Under the pieces are notes generated by a model. The model was not told where the DNA came from. It did no database searches and saw only the letters and a list, made by a program, of their open reading frames with translations. Source: Ochrobactrum sp. BTU1 (GTDB lineage: Bacteria; Pseudomonadota; Alphaproteobacteria; Rhizobiales; Rhizobiaceae). From it: 64,000 nt of DNA. The DNA is taken from the NCBI GenBank assembly GCA_018798825.1, contig CP076357.1:186001-250000 (forward strand), written 5' to 3'. Shown piece after piece: positions 46,039-55,454 of the stretch; position 1 is the stretch's first letter; each line of letters starts with the position of its first letter. The position numbers and the translations under genes were made by a program.

Positions 46039-46071
46039 CGGTTGTCAAAATCTAAATTGGCAACCGATATT
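46039..46071 (+). terminator. Probable terminator or attenuating hairpin after the threonine-synthase-like gene
   Basis: CGGTTGTCAA and TTGGCAACCG pair over 10 bp (one G-U) around an 8-base loop, followed by ATATTTT. The phosphatase gene begins 60 bases later on the same strand, so read-through is likely to some degree. Confidence 0.6.
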
Positions 46072-46132
46072 TTCGCCTTTTGCTTGCCGGCAAAAATCTT
46101 AATAGATCCATCCTAGCTGAAAGAACCGCGCC

Positions 46133-46909
46133 GTGCCTCAACACTTTTTAAGTGAATATACGAGCTTTGCCCTGAGCTTGGCTGATATAGCGCGTAATAC
46201 GATCCAGAACGCAGATCCGATTGATCGGCGACCGATCGTCAAATTGGACGATAGCCCGGTAACCGCCACAGACCGGGCTGTCGAACTAAGATTACGCGAA
46301 CATATTTGCGACCGCTATCCAGAACATGGCATACTCGGCGAGGAATTCGGCTCCGAAGGGCTGGACCGGGAGTTTGTCTGGGTTTTGGACCCAATCGATG
46401 GAACGAAGGCCTTTGTCGCAGGCCTGCCAGTTTTTGGAACCTTGATATCACTCGCGCATCGCGGCGAGCCAGTTATTGGGGTAATCGACAATCCAACCAC
46501 TGGGGATCGCTGGTGCGGAGCGTCGGGCGAATTAACAACATTGAACAACAAACCGATTATGTGTGCTCAAACCAGGGATTTGTCTGGAGCATTCATGTCT
46601 ACGGGCAATCCCGATGCCTTCGACGCTGAAAGTAAGCGACGGCTTGATGCGTTACAGGGACAAACACGCTGGTGTGTCTTCGGAGGGAGTTGCATAGCTT
46701 ATGGGCGTGTCGCTGACGGGAGCCTTGATATATGCATTGACGTAGGACTGTCACCGTTCGATTACTGTGCGCTTGTTCCCATTATCACTGGCGCCGGCGG
46801 TAGGATTACGGACTGGCATGGTGCGCCGCTCACAATCAAATCAGGCAATCAGTGCGTTGCATCTGCAAACGAGACGCTGCACCAGCAGGTGCTTGTGAAT
46901 TTTGCATAA
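46133..46909 (+). CDS. Inositol-monophosphatase family phosphatase (histidinol-phosphatase HisN-like)
   Basis: A 258-residue Mg-dependent phosphatase. Metal-binding motifs are ILGEEFGSEG (Glu), WVLDPIDGTKAFVAG (DPIDGT) and the late SPFDYCALVPIITGAGG, with Asp at the WDxAA position. DPIDGTKAFV is the form usual in HisN-type histidinol-phosphatases. It starts at GTG. As a neighbour of a threonine-synthase-like enzyme and an OCD-family enzyme it may dephosphorylate a pathway intermediate rather than serve histidine synthesis. The family label is firm; the substrate is inference. Confidence 0.85.
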   Translation: MPQHFLSEYTSFALSLADIARNTIQNADPIDRRPIVKLDDSPVTATDRAVELRLREHICDRYPEHGILGEEFGSEGLDREFVWVLDPIDGTKAFVAGLPVFGTLISLAHRGEPVIGVIDNPTTGDRWCGASGELTTLNNKPIMCAQTRDLSGAFMSTGNPDAFDAESKRRLDALQGQTRWCVFGGSCIAYGRVADGSLDICIDVGLSPFDYCALVPIITGAGGRITDWHGAPLTIKSGNQCVASANETLHQQVLVNFA

Positions 46910-47063
46910 ACAACAAGGCCAACCAGTTGATTTGAACAAATTCTACTCTCTGAATGTATATTGGCGGCGGGCAAGCTATTACGGTAGTGGTAGAAGGAGA
47001 CCGATATCGAGTCCGAGCCGGGTCGGACATGAGAAAAATCCAGGATTAATCTGAAAGCCATTT

Positions 47064-48530
47064 ATGGAAGCGAAGTACACTAAGCGTGGTTTTGTTGTTG
47101 CCGCGATCATGGCAAGCATGGCCATGATCGCTGTGGAGGCAACTATCGTGTCCACCGTAATGCCGCAGATTGCAGCTGAGTTGGGACAAATCCACCTTTA
47201 TTCCTGGGTTTTCTCGTCGTTTCTCTTGACTCAGACGGCGACAACAGTCGTGTTCGGAAAGCTTGCCGATATCTACGGCCGCAAGCCGATCATTATATAT
47301 GGAATTGCGCTGTTCCTTGTCGCTTCTATATTAGCAGGTTTTGCCTGGTCGATGACGTCAATGATCATTTTTCGATTATTGCAAGGCATCGGGGCAGGAG
47401 CGATCCAGCCTGCTGCCATGACGGTGGTGGCAGATCTTTTCCCTGGAGCACAGCGCAGTAAGGTTCAGGGATACCTTGCAAGTGTCTGGGCTCTGTCTGC
47501 CGTGGTTGGTCCATTGCTTGGCAGTCTGATCATCCATAATTTCAGCTGGGCATGGGTATTCTGGATAAATGTTCCGGTCGGCATTCTCGCAGCAACGGGA
47601 TTTCTGTTATTCTTGCACGAGGAGAAGATCACCAAGCCTGTCTCTGTGGATCTCGCAGGGGCGGCACTTTTTGCGATCTCCATTTCCTCCTTAATGATTG
47701 CACTCACTTTGAGCGAAACCGCTGTCTCGTCCAACGGAGTTATAGCGTTCATTTTATTTGGCGTTTTCCTGATGGCATTTATCTGGCAGGAGCGCCGCGC
47801 GCCAGAACCTATGGTCACACCATCTCTGTGGCTAAAACGTCCGATCGTCTTTTCCAACTTGTCGGTCTTTTTGGCCAGTATGTCTATTATGGGCTTAACG
47901 ACATTTTTGCCGATGTATGTGCAGACGGTTCTCAATCGAACGCCTATAGTCGCGGGTTTTGCCCTGACTATGCTGTTGTTGGGCTGGCCCTGTGGTGCGA
48001 CGATTGCGTCACGGCAGTTTGTGCGGTTCGGTTTGCGCCCCATTATGATCGCCGGAAGCATTTGTATTCCAGTCGGTACGTTTCTTCTTGTCATGCTGAC
48101 GCCGTCGAGTTCCCCGGCGCTGGCCGGTGCAGGTTCCCTTATTATGGGTTTTGGGATGGGACTACTCAATATTGGAGCGCTGATACTGACACAGGACAGC
48201 GTTAATTGGTCGGAACGCGGCAGCGCAACGGCGTCTAACGTGTTCTCACGTAATCTGGGCAGTACACTGGGTGCAGCGATCCTTGGTGCAGTGCTTGCCT
48301 ATGGACTTGCACACGCCAATTCTGGCGACGTGATTACCTCGGAACAGATGAGGGAGCTGATTAATGATAGTGGAACCCTGCTCGATCAAGAGGCTCTTCG
48401 GCAGGCGCTTCATCATGCCTTGCACGCAATTTTCGTGGCAATGATGCTTATCGCGGTGCTTATCATACCAGCCTGCCTTTGTGTCCCGGCTGAAAAAAGC
48501 CAACACAAAAGCGACTTGAAAGAGGCCTGA
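47064..48530 (+). CDS. MFS exporter of the DHA2 (EmrB/QacA-like) family
   Basis: A 488-residue inner-membrane transporter with about 14 hydrophobic segments. The first span ends in AVEATIVSTVMPQIAAELG, the loop 2-3 motif A reads GKLADIYGRKP, and motif C appears as SVWALSAVVGPLLGSLI. These are typical of drug/proton antiporters. It stands alone and is convergent with the next cluster. It may export toxic compounds or an amino-acid derivative from the neighbouring operons; the substrate is unknown. Confidence 0.88.
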   Translation: MEAKYTKRGFVVAAIMASMAMIAVEATIVSTVMPQIAAELGQIHLYSWVFSSFLLTQTATTVVFGKLADIYGRKPIIIYGIALFLVASILAGFAWSMTSMIIFRLLQGIGAGAIQPAAMTVVADLFPGAQRSKVQGYLASVWALSAVVGPLLGSLIIHNFSWAWVFWINVPVGILAATGFLLFLHEEKITKPVSVDLAGAALFAISISSLMIALTLSETAVSSNGVIAFILFGVFLMAFIWQERRAPEPMVTPSLWLKRPIVFSNLSVFLASMSIMGLTTFLPMYVQTVLNRTPIVAGFALTMLLLGWPCGATIASRQFVRFGLRPIMIAGSICIPVGTFLLVMLTPSSSPALAGAGSLIMGFGMGLLNIGALILTQDSVNWSERGSATASNVFSRNLGSTLGAAILGAVLAYGLAHANSGDVITSEQMRELINDSGTLLDQEALRQALHHALHAIFVAMMLIAVLIIPACLCVPAEKSQHKSDLKEA

Positions 48531-48767
48531 AGGACGCTTGAACAGCCCCTTTGAAATCCAGCAGCTTGCTCGGGTTAAAGTTGATTTCTGCTTAAACACT
48601 GCATGCCGGGAAAGGGTGCCATGCCATGCTAAAGAAAGATCATGTTGAGGGTTAAACCTTGGCGATCAGAGCCGCAGATATTAGCTATGTCGAGCCGATA
48701 AAATCGGCAAGAGATCGCCAGATCTAAATTATAAGCCAGATTGTTCGCTTATCTCTCTGGTTCCTAT

Positions 48768-49571
48768 CTAATGCAGAATTTGGCTTAAAAAGAGCTTGGT
48801 CCGCGGGTTTTGAGGATTGTCAAAAAACGCATGAGGTGAATTTTCCTCAATTATCTCACCTTGGTCCATGAAAATTACCCGGTTTGCAACTTGACGTGCA
48901 AAGCCCATTTCGTGGGTTACACAAAGCATTGTCATTCCGTCTTCAGCAAGCGAGACCATCGTGTCCAGAACTTCCTTCACCATCTCGGGATCCAGCGCGG
49001 AAGTCGGCTCGTCAAACAACATGACCTTGGGTTTCATGCAGAGCGAGCGGGCTATAGCAACGCGTTGCTGCTGCCCACCCGAGAGTTGCCCAGGGTATTT
49101 ATTTGCCTGTTCGGGAATTTTCACACGCTCAAGATAATGCATGGCGAGGGCTTCTGCTTGTTTTTTCGGGGTTTTGCGGACCCAGATCGGAGCAAGCGTA
49201 CAGTTTTCAAGGATTGTGAGGTGTGGGAAAAGATTAAAGTGCTGAAATACCATACCGACTTCACGGCGAACTTCGTCAACATTCTTGAGCTGATCGTTCA
49301 ACTGGATACCGTCTACGACGATTGTACCCTTTTGATGCGCCTCCAATCGATTTATGCACCGGATCATGGTGGATTTCCCTGAGCCGGATGGCCCGCAGAT
49401 AACAATTCGCTCGCCGCGCATCACCGTGAGGTCGATATCTTTAAGGACATGAAACTCGCCATACCACTTGTGCATATTCGTAATCTTGATCGCCACGTCG
49501 GTCGGGGAGACGTGCATTGCCGAGAAGCCAGAGTAAGGCTTTTCTGGACGTACTGATTTTTCAATGTTCAT
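48768..49571 (-). CDS. Amino acid ABC transporter ATP-binding protein (AapP/GlnQ-like)
   Basis: A 267-residue ATPase: Walker [11 protein letters not shown]-loop [12 protein letters not shown], signature LSGGQQQRV, Walker [15 protein letters not shown] and switch His [10 protein letters not shown] 49571 with AAGGA upstream is preferred over 49658, whose extra 29 residues are not found in the family and would overlap the end of the lyase gene region. It is the last gene of the operon beginning at 56948 and serves the two permeases upstream. It is closely similar to the ATPase at 42673, so the two may be exchangeable. Confidence 0.9.
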   Translation of the reverse strand: MNIEKSVRPEKPYSGFSAMHVSPTDVAIKITNMHKWYGEFHVLKDIDLTVMRGERIVICGPSGSGKSTMIRCINRLEAHQKGTIVVDGIQLNDQLKNVDEVRREVGMVFQHFNLFPHLTILENCTLAPIWVRKTPKKQAEALAMHYLERVKIPEQANKYPGQLSGGQQQRVAIARSLCMKPKVMLFDEPTSALDPEMVKEVLDTMVSLAEDGMTMLCVTHEMGFARQVANRVIFMDQGEIIEENSPHAFFDNPQNPRTKLFLSQILH

Positions 49572-49658
49572 AAAAGAGCCATTCCTTGAAAGACTGTTCT
49601 TCGCCGCCAGTGCTACATTTTCCGGGGTTGTTAGCGAGAAATTGCGTTTGAATTTCAA

Positions 49659-50990
49659 CTATGTGGATTTGTTAGTCTCTAGAATTTCCTGGAAGATTCC
49701 GAGTAATTCATCGGCATCAGATAGTGAGAACGGAAGAGGCGGCCGGATTTTTAAGACGTTGCCCAGTGGGCCTGACGCACTGATAAGCACTCGGCGCCTG
49801 CGTAGTGCATTGACGATATCGGTTGCGGCGCTGGCAGAGGGACGCCCAAGAGCGTCGACAATGTCGACGCCGAGGAACAGACCTTGACCCCGCACATTGC
49901 CGACAGGACTGTGATCCTTTGATAATGCCTGGAACCCTGTCTTAAGGTGGGCCCCGACCTTTGAGGCGTTTGCCATCAAATCTTCGTCTTTAATGATATC
50001 GAGGACGGTCTTCGCAGCAGCGCAGGCGACTGGATTCCCACCGAATGTATTGAAATATCGTGCCTCACGGGCAAAGCGCTCGAGAAGTGGCTCTCGCGCA
50101 ACTACTCCAGCAATTGGGTAGCCGTTGCCCATTGGCTTGCCCATTGTAATGAGGTCCGGCACGATCTCGTGACGCGCAAACCCCCACATATGCGAGCCCA
50201 TGCGGCCGAAACCGGCTTGAACTTCATCGGCGATGAATAGACCACCTGCCTCGCGAATTGCTTCGACCGCACCTGCAATGAAGCCTGTTGGCTCTGCAAA
50301 AACGCCGTCACTGGAGAAGATTGTGTCGACGAGCAAAGCTGCGGGACGGATCCCGTGGCGTTTCATATCGGCGATGGCTGTGCGAACTTCTTGTTCAAAG
50401 AATATTGCCACCGCGTCCAATGAGCCTGCGCGATACGGATCGGGAGCGGCAATGACGCGGGTGTCAACTGCGAGCGGTACGTTGAGACCTAAGGAGGGTG
50501 AAAGCCCCGCAATCGCGTGGCTGATGCCATGATAAGCGTTAGCAGTGACGATAAAGCCGGTGCCACCGGTATAGTTTCGCGCAATACGCAGGGCGAGGTC
50601 GTTTGCTTCGCTGCCAGTGCAGGTTAGGATCAGACGATTGGTTTCGTCGGGGAAATGGCTGAGCAATTGCTCGGCATAGTCCACGATGACGCCTTCAACG
50701 TAACGGGTGTGAACATTAAGCCGCGCTGCTTGCTCAGCAATTGCTTGAACGACACGGGGGTGACAATGGCCGACGGAAGGAACGTTGTTGTAAGCGTCGA
50801 GATAGGCATTGCCTTGCTTGTCGAAAAGACGAACACCACTGGCGCGATCAAAATGCACGGGTTCCTCATAAAACATCCGGTAATTTTGGCCAAGGTACCG
50901 TTGACGGCGCTCTACGAGTATACGCGTATCTTCCTCAAGGTTTCCTGCATTCTCGGGGTCAAATGCGTTGATCATTACCGGTACACTCAT
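49659..50990 (-). CDS. Class III PLP phospholyase of the AGXT2L type (5-phosphohydroxylysine/ethanolamine-phosphate phospho-lyase-like)
   Basis: A 443-residue PLP enzyme with aminotransferase class III fold. The N terminus RRQRYLGQNYRMFYEEPVHF and the stretch YLDAYNNVPSVGHCHPRVVQ resemble AGXT2L1/AGXT2L2 (ethanolamine-phosphate and 5-phosphohydroxylysine phospho-lyases) rather than ordinary transaminases. The SGSEANDLALR-like patch appears as CTGSEANDLALRIARNYTGG, and the PLP Lys lies in ITMGKPMGNGYP. The gene directly follows a hydroxylysine-kinase-like gene, whose product would supply a phosphorylated substrate. The reaction expected is loss of phosphate and ammonia to give a semialdehyde. 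Confidence 0.82.
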   Translation of the reverse strand: MSVPVMINAFDPENAGNLEEDTRILVERRQRYLGQNYRMFYEEPVHFDRASGVRLFDKQGNAYLDAYNNVPSVGHCHPRVVQAIAEQAARLNVHTRYVEGVIVDYAEQLLSHFPDETNRLILTCTGSEANDLALRIARNYTGGTGFIVTANAYHGISHAIAGLSPSLGLNVPLAVDTRVIAAPDPYRAGSLDAVAIFFEQEVRTAIADMKRHGIRPAALLVDTIFSSDGVFAEPTGFIAGAVEAIREAGGLFIADEVQAGFGRMGSHMWGFARHEIVPDLITMGKPMGNGYPIAGVVAREPLLERFAREARYFNTFGGNPVACAAAKTVLDIIKDEDLMANASKVGAHLKTGFQALSKDHSPVGNVRGQGLFLGVDIVDALGRPSASAATDIVNALRRRRVLISASGPLGNVLKIRPPLPFSLSDADELLGIFQEILETNKST

Positions 50991-51006
50991 GGCATGACTT
51001 TCATTT

Positions 51007-51999
51007 CTAGAGGATATTCAAAAGTGGATGTTGTTTCAGGAAGGCAAGCTGCGTTAACCGCTTCCACGATGCATCATTGTTTTTCATAATGTACTGACGG
51101 TTGCCGGGGTCGAGTTCTGCAAGAAATTCAGTCACGCAGAGATTGATTAGGCACCGGGCGATCATGACGTCGGGCAGGATTTTTATCTCAATCTCATCTA
51201 ATTGTGAAACCTGATCATAAGCGCGCACGACTTCGGAAGCCTTCTCCCAATCAGAACTGTTGCCGCAAACTTGAAGTAAAGTAGCACCGGCGAGATCAAC
51301 CAGACGTGGCCCGTAGACAAGGTCTCCAAAATCAATAAAGCCAGCCAGATTCTCACCATCAATCAGGATGTTTTGGCCGTTCATGTCACTATGAACGGAC
51401 TGCGAGGAAAGATGGGCCCAATGCTGCTCGACATTTTCCTCAAAACGCTGGAACATTTCCTCCACTAAAGATCGGCGATCTCGGTTGACTAGCGGAATGA
51501 ACGACTTCGTCCGCTCAATTTTCTTAATGTCCCACAACAGGTCGCGATTAATAGAAAACGGATGATGGAAGCTTAGGAGTGCGGCGTCAAGCTGAGCTAA
51601 GCCTTTGCCGATTGCTTGTGCGAGCACTTTTGGTGGATCTTTGCTGAGAGAGAAGGGGGTGCCTTCAATATAGGTCAGGAGCCGGAGATAGCGGTTGTCA
51701 TCTCTCTCAAGCAAGACGGTGTCTTCGCCATTTAACGTAGGAACAACACGCGGCGCGCATACTTGTGGCGCCACTGCCTCGATGTGTTTAAGTGCTGCAT
51801 TTTCAAGTTCCACGCACTCGACGGCCTCGTCAGGGTCTGAAACTTTGAGGGTGAAGCTCTTTCCCTCATCGGTCCAAATGCGAATATTTTGTGTCCTCTC
51901 GCCACCAAGGTTGGAAACGGTGCCACGAATGCCAAAGTGGCGGAGTGAAAGTGCTTGAGCTTCATCAGTACTAAGACGGGTTGACACATTTTCCCCCAT
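51007..51999 (-). CDS. APH-fold phosphotransferase, hydroxylysine kinase-like
   Basis: A 330-residue kinase of the aminoglycoside phosphotransferase/choline kinase fold. The catalytic loop is SVHSDMNGQNILID (HxDxxxxN) and the metal Asp is in AGFIDFGDLVYGPR. The N-terminal LGGERTQNIRIW and the middle stretch FHHPFSINRDLLWDIKKI match the HYKK-like proteins that in other bacteria are fused to AGXT2L-type phospholyases. Sixteen bases separate it from the lyase gene. It probably phosphorylates the 5-hydroxyl of hydroxylysine or of a related hydroxy-amine. An antibiotic-resistance role is unlikely given the operon. Confidence 0.8.
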   Translation of the reverse strand: MGENVSTRLSTDEAQALSLRHFGIRGTVSNLGGERTQNIRIWTDEGKSFTLKVSDPDEAVECVELENAALKHIEAVAPQVCAPRVVPTLNGEDTVLLERDDNRYLRLLTYIEGTPFSLSKDPPKVLAQAIGKGLAQLDAALLSFHHPFSINRDLLWDIKKIERTKSFIPLVNRDRRSLVEEMFQRFEENVEQHWAHLSSQSVHSDMNGQNILIDGENLAGFIDFGDLVYGPRLVDLAGATLLQVCGNSSDWEKASEVVRAYDQVSQLDEIEIKILPDVMIARCLINLCVTEFLAELDPGNRQYIMKNNDASWKRLTQLAFLKQHPLLNIL

Positions 52000-52145
52000 G
52001 AACCCTGTGGAGTTCCAACGCCGTTTTATCGATGCTGGCTGTGGACTTCTTTAAGGCTATCCTTTTGAGCGGCGCGGGTGAGTTCTTGTGAACGCACAGA
52101 CCGAAACACCGAATTGGCGTGAAATTGGAACTAGCGTTCGCTCCT

Positions 52146-53225
52146 TTAACGCGTCTCGAGGGCAAATTCGCGTTCAAGACGCCGGGAGTGGATAGATAGT
52201 ATGAAGCAAAAAACAAAGAATGCCCCACCCACTACGAGATAGGCTTCCCGATAAAATCCCAACCAGGCGCCATCAGCGATTGCGCCGCGCGCGCCGCCAA
52301 GAACGTCAATCAGACCAATAATGCTGATAAGAGTTGTATCCTTGATTGATTCAATGAACGTATTGATGATGGCCGGCAGAGCTATACGAAAGGCTTGGGG
52401 GAGAACGATCAGTCTAGAGATCAACCCTCCCGATAGCCCCAAGCTAAGGCCAGCTTCTGATTGTCCGCGTGGAACTGCTTCGAGGCCGCCGCGTATGGCT
52501 TCCGCAAGATAGGCAGCCTGGAACAGAATAAGGGCTACCTGGGCACGAAGAATATTATCGATAAGGTTCCCGCCGGGTAAAAGGAATGGGAGCATCGTCG
52601 AGGCTATGAAAAGCACTGCGATAAGGGGCAGGCCACGAACAATTTCAACGTAAAGACCGCAGAAACGCCGGATAATTGCGGCTTTCGAGCGGCGCCCCAA
52701 AACAATCAGAACAGACAATGGCAAAGCGAGAACGATACCGAATGCTGATAGGCCGACTGTGAGGGGGAGCCCACCCCAACGGCTGGTTGACACTGAAGGT
52801 AAACCGAAAATTCCGCCCCCCATCAGGATCAGGCTGATCACCATAACCGCTATCCACGCCAACGCCAATGCAGGTCTCCAGAAGCGGCGAAAACCACTCA
52901 CGATGAGAATTCCAACAACCAGAACGACGGCGAGGGTTGGTCTCCAATATTGATCAACAGGATAGCTCCCGAACAATATTATGTGGTAACGTTCGCGCAG
53001 AAAAGCCCAACACGCGCCGGCCGCTGCTCTACATTCATCGGCCGTTGCTCTTTCAAAGACCGCATCAGTCACAGCCCAACGAAAAAAGCTAGCGAAAAGA
53101 TAGATCAGGGTTCCAGTGATGATGATTGTGAGTATCGCATGTGGCCAGGGATGGATGTAAGGTCGTAACCAGCGTGTGACGCTTGCATCTGAAGGACGAG
53201 GAAGCGTTTTTACGAGTTCACTCAT
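52146..53225 (-). CDS. Amino acid ABC transporter permease (AapM-like)
   Basis: A 359-residue inner-membrane permease with about eight spans. The extra N-terminal periplasmic region with four spans before the HisM-like core is typical of AapM/BztC. The core shows VEIVRGLPLIAVLFIA and the EAA loop SEAGLSLGLSGGLISRLIVLP. ATG 53225 overlaps the stop of the upstream permease by four bases; an earlier in-frame start at 53258 is less likely. Confidence 0.9.
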   Translation of the reverse strand: MSELVKTLPRPSDASVTRWLRPYIHPWPHAILTIIITGTLIYLFASFFRWAVTDAVFERATADECRAAAGACWAFLRERYHIILFGSYPVDQYWRPTLAVVLVVGILIVSGFRRFWRPALALAWIAVMVISLILMGGGIFGLPSVSTSRWGGLPLTVGLSAFGIVLALPLSVLIVLGRRSKAAIIRRFCGLYVEIVRGLPLIAVLFIASTMLPFLLPGGNLIDNILRAQVALILFQAAYLAEAIRGGLEAVPRGQSEAGLSLGLSGGLISRLIVLPQAFRIALPAIINTFIESIKDTTLISIIGLIDVLGGARGAIADGAWLGFYREAYLVVGGAFFVFCFILSIHSRRLEREFALETR

Positions 53226-54346
53226 GATTTCACCAATTGCGCGCGTTTCTCCAGCCATCGGATGACCGCTGAGGTCAGAAGGCTAAGCGACAGATAGATC
53301 AACAAATAGATCGAGACAGTTTCGATCGCGCGTCCTGTTTGGTTTAGCGCTGTATTGCCCACCGAAACTAAGTCCGGATATCCAATGAGAACAGCCAACG
53401 TCGTATTTTTGATCGCGTTGAGATACTGATTGGCGAGAGGCGGCAACATAAGTCGCAATGCTTGAGGAGCCAGAACCAGATAGAGAGTGAGTAGCGGTGT
53501 GAGGCCAAGCGAATTGGAAGCTTCGGCTTGTCCTTTCGGCAAAGCCGCAAGACTTCCTCGAACAATCTCAGCGATAAAGCCTGAAGTGTAGAATGATAGC
53601 CCAGCGAGCATCGCCAAATACTCTGGCGTGACCCCCATTCCTCCGCGAAAATTAAAACCCATCAGTTTAGGCGTCTCTATATCACCCCATCCGATCGCAT
53701 ACACAATTGCACCAACGAACAGAGCAAAGGAAACAAAGAGGCCACTTGTTGCGGTTCGTGGAAAACGCCCGGACAGGTTACGTCTGCGTACCATATGCCG
53801 CCAAAAGAGGGTGCCACTGACAATGCTGAGCAGTATACAGGCGATAAGGATCTGGCCCGTATCTGCGAGTACGATCGTTGGAATATAAAGACCTCGGCTC
53901 GACAAATAGACCATTTCCCCGAAGGCCCATGCCTGGCGCGGTGGTGGCAGTATGCGCACAGCGGTGGCACAGACAACGAGGATGAGAAGCAGCGGCGTGT
54001 TACGGGTTACCTCGATATAGGTCTTTGCGAGGGCTTTGAGTTGCGGATGGCTTGAGCGGCCAGCAAGACCAATAATGACGCCAAGCACCGTAGAAAGGAT
54101 GATTGCAGCAACGGCGAGTTTGATTGTATTGAGCAGACCTACAAGCAGGGCCCGGAAGTAGCTGTCCCCTGAACTAAATGAGATGAGCGATTCACCAATA
54201 GGGAAGGATGTAGCACTCCAGAGAAAGGCATAGTCGATGTTAACGCCTCGGGCGGCGAGGTTTGAGGCTAGATTGTGCGACAGCCAAGCGAAAACTGCTA
54301 TGGCTGCCGCAACAAACAGCGCGTTTTGAAGGCGCTCATTCCGCAT
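53222..54346 (-). CDS. Amino acid ABC transporter permease (AapQ-like)
   Basis: A 374-residue inner-membrane permease, partner of the AapM-like protein. It shows IEVTRNTPLLLILVVCAT and the EAA loop AEASNSLGLTPLLTLYLVLAP, with a long insertion between the first and later spans as in AapQ/BztB. The ATG at 54346 shares one base with the binding-protein stop (TAATG), implying coupling; the frame remains open 42 bases further upstream. Confidence 0.9.
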   Translation of the reverse strand: MRNERLQNALFVAAAIAVFAWLSHNLASNLAARGVNIDYAFLWSATSFPIGESLISFSSGDSYFRALLVGLLNTIKLAVAAIILSTVLGVIIGLAGRSSHPQLKALAKTYIEVTRNTPLLLILVVCATAVRILPPPRQAWAFGEMVYLSSRGLYIPTIVLADTGQILIACILLSIVSGTLFWRHMVRRRNLSGRFPRTATSGLFVSFALFVGAIVYAIGWGDIETPKLMGFNFRGGMGVTPEYLAMLAGLSFYTSGFIAEIVRGSLAALPKGQAEASNSLGLTPLLTLYLVLAPQALRLMLPPLANQYLNAIKNTTLAVLIGYPDLVSVGNTALNQTGRAIETVSIYLLIYLSLSLLTSAVIRWLEKRAQLVKS

Positions 54347-55377
54347 TAGCGCAACGGTGCGGCGTACATCAGGCCGCCTTTGGTCCAAAGATCGTTCAAG
54401 CCTCGTTCGAGTTTCAGCGGTGATGCCTTTCCGAGGTTTCTTTCAAAGCTCTCACCGTAGTTGCCGACGGCTGATACGATTTTCACAACCCAACCCTCAT
54501 CAACGCCGAGATCCTTCCCGTTTCCAGGTGTCACACCAAGGAGCTGCTTTACTTCTGGATCGGTCGAACTCTTGACGAGGTCGGCAACATTTTCCTGAGT
54601 AATGCCGAGACGTTCAGCCTCTATCAGCGCAAACATGACCCAGCGCGCTAGCAGAAAAAGTTCCTCGTCGCCTTTCTTGACGGCCGGTGCATAGGGTTCT
54701 AGCGTGATGAAATTGGGAAAAATGATATAGTCGTCGACATTACCATTGCCTGCACGTGAGCCTGCCAGATTGCCATAGTTTCCGCCGAAAGCATCACAAC
54801 GGCCTCCGAAGAAGGCGGCATCGAGCTGTTCCCAGGCGCTCAGGACGAGTGGTGTATAATTCAGCCCGCGAGATTTGAAGAAGTTCTCAGTGTTAACTTC
54901 GAACGTAGAGCCTTGCAGAATGCAAACAGTAGCATCGGCGAGTTTATCCGGGCTATCGATTCCGAGAGACTTCGGTACCATGAAGGTGTAGCCGTCAAAA
55001 TAGTTGGGCGAAGCAAAACGTGCGCTCTGGGCCCCTTCGCGATTGAGTGTGGTTGTCGTATCATGAGCGAGCACATCAATCTCACCGGATGACAAAAGCA
55101 CGAAACGCTCTGAGTAGGAGGTTTGTCGATAGGTAACCTTTGATGGGTCACCAAGGATTGCAGCAGCCATCGATTTGCAAAAATCGATATCTATGCCCGC
55201 GAGTTCACCGTTCGCACCAGGTGCAGAGAAACCTGGAACAGCTTGACCTACGCCACAGACAAGATTTCCTCGGGCTTTGATCGCGTCAAGAGATGCGCCA
55301 GCTTCCGCCGACCCCATGCCGATGAGAGCGGTGGCGCACAACAGTAATCCCATTTTCAACGAGTTGATAAGCTTCAT
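54346..55377 (-). CDS. Amino acid ABC transporter substrate-binding protein (AapJ-like)
   Basis: A 343-residue periplasmic binding protein of the general L-amino-acid type, longer than the usual 260 residues as in AapJ/BztA. Residues 1-26 are a signal peptide (ALIGMGSAEA), and the mature part shows LDAIKARGNLVCGV and GIDIDFCKSMAAAILGD. AapJ-type importers accept many L-amino acids, but the linked kinase/lyase suggests this copy is specialised. Confidence 0.9.
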   Translation of the reverse strand: MKLINSLKMGLLLCATALIGMGSAEAGASLDAIKARGNLVCGVGQAVPGFSAPGANGELAGIDIDFCKSMAAAILGDPSKVTYRQTSYSERFVLLSSGEIDVLAHDTTTTLNREGAQSARFASPNYFDGYTFMVPKSLGIDSPDKLADATVCILQGSTFEVNTENFFKSRGLNYTPLVLSAWEQLDAAFFGGRCDAFGGNYGNLAGSRAGNGNVDDYIIFPNFITLEPYAPAVKKGDEELFLLARWVMFALIEAERLGITQENVADLVKSSTDPEVKQLLGVTPGNGKDLGVDEGWVVKIVSAVGNYGESFERNLGKASPLKLERGLNDLWTKGGLMYAAPLR

Positions 55378-55454
55378 AATTTTCCCCTATTTATATTTAG
55401 TTTATTCACGCCCGTAGTCATTGTTGACCACGGTCCGTTTCTTTGGATATTTCG

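Noticed and set aside
47465..48169. 234-codon open frame on the minus strand
   Set aside because: Antisense to the MFS exporter; low-complexity product without any domain.
51007..51999. Aminoglycoside phosphotransferase as a resistance gene
   Set aside because: The APH fold is real, but operon context and HYKK-like sequence features point to a catabolic kinase.
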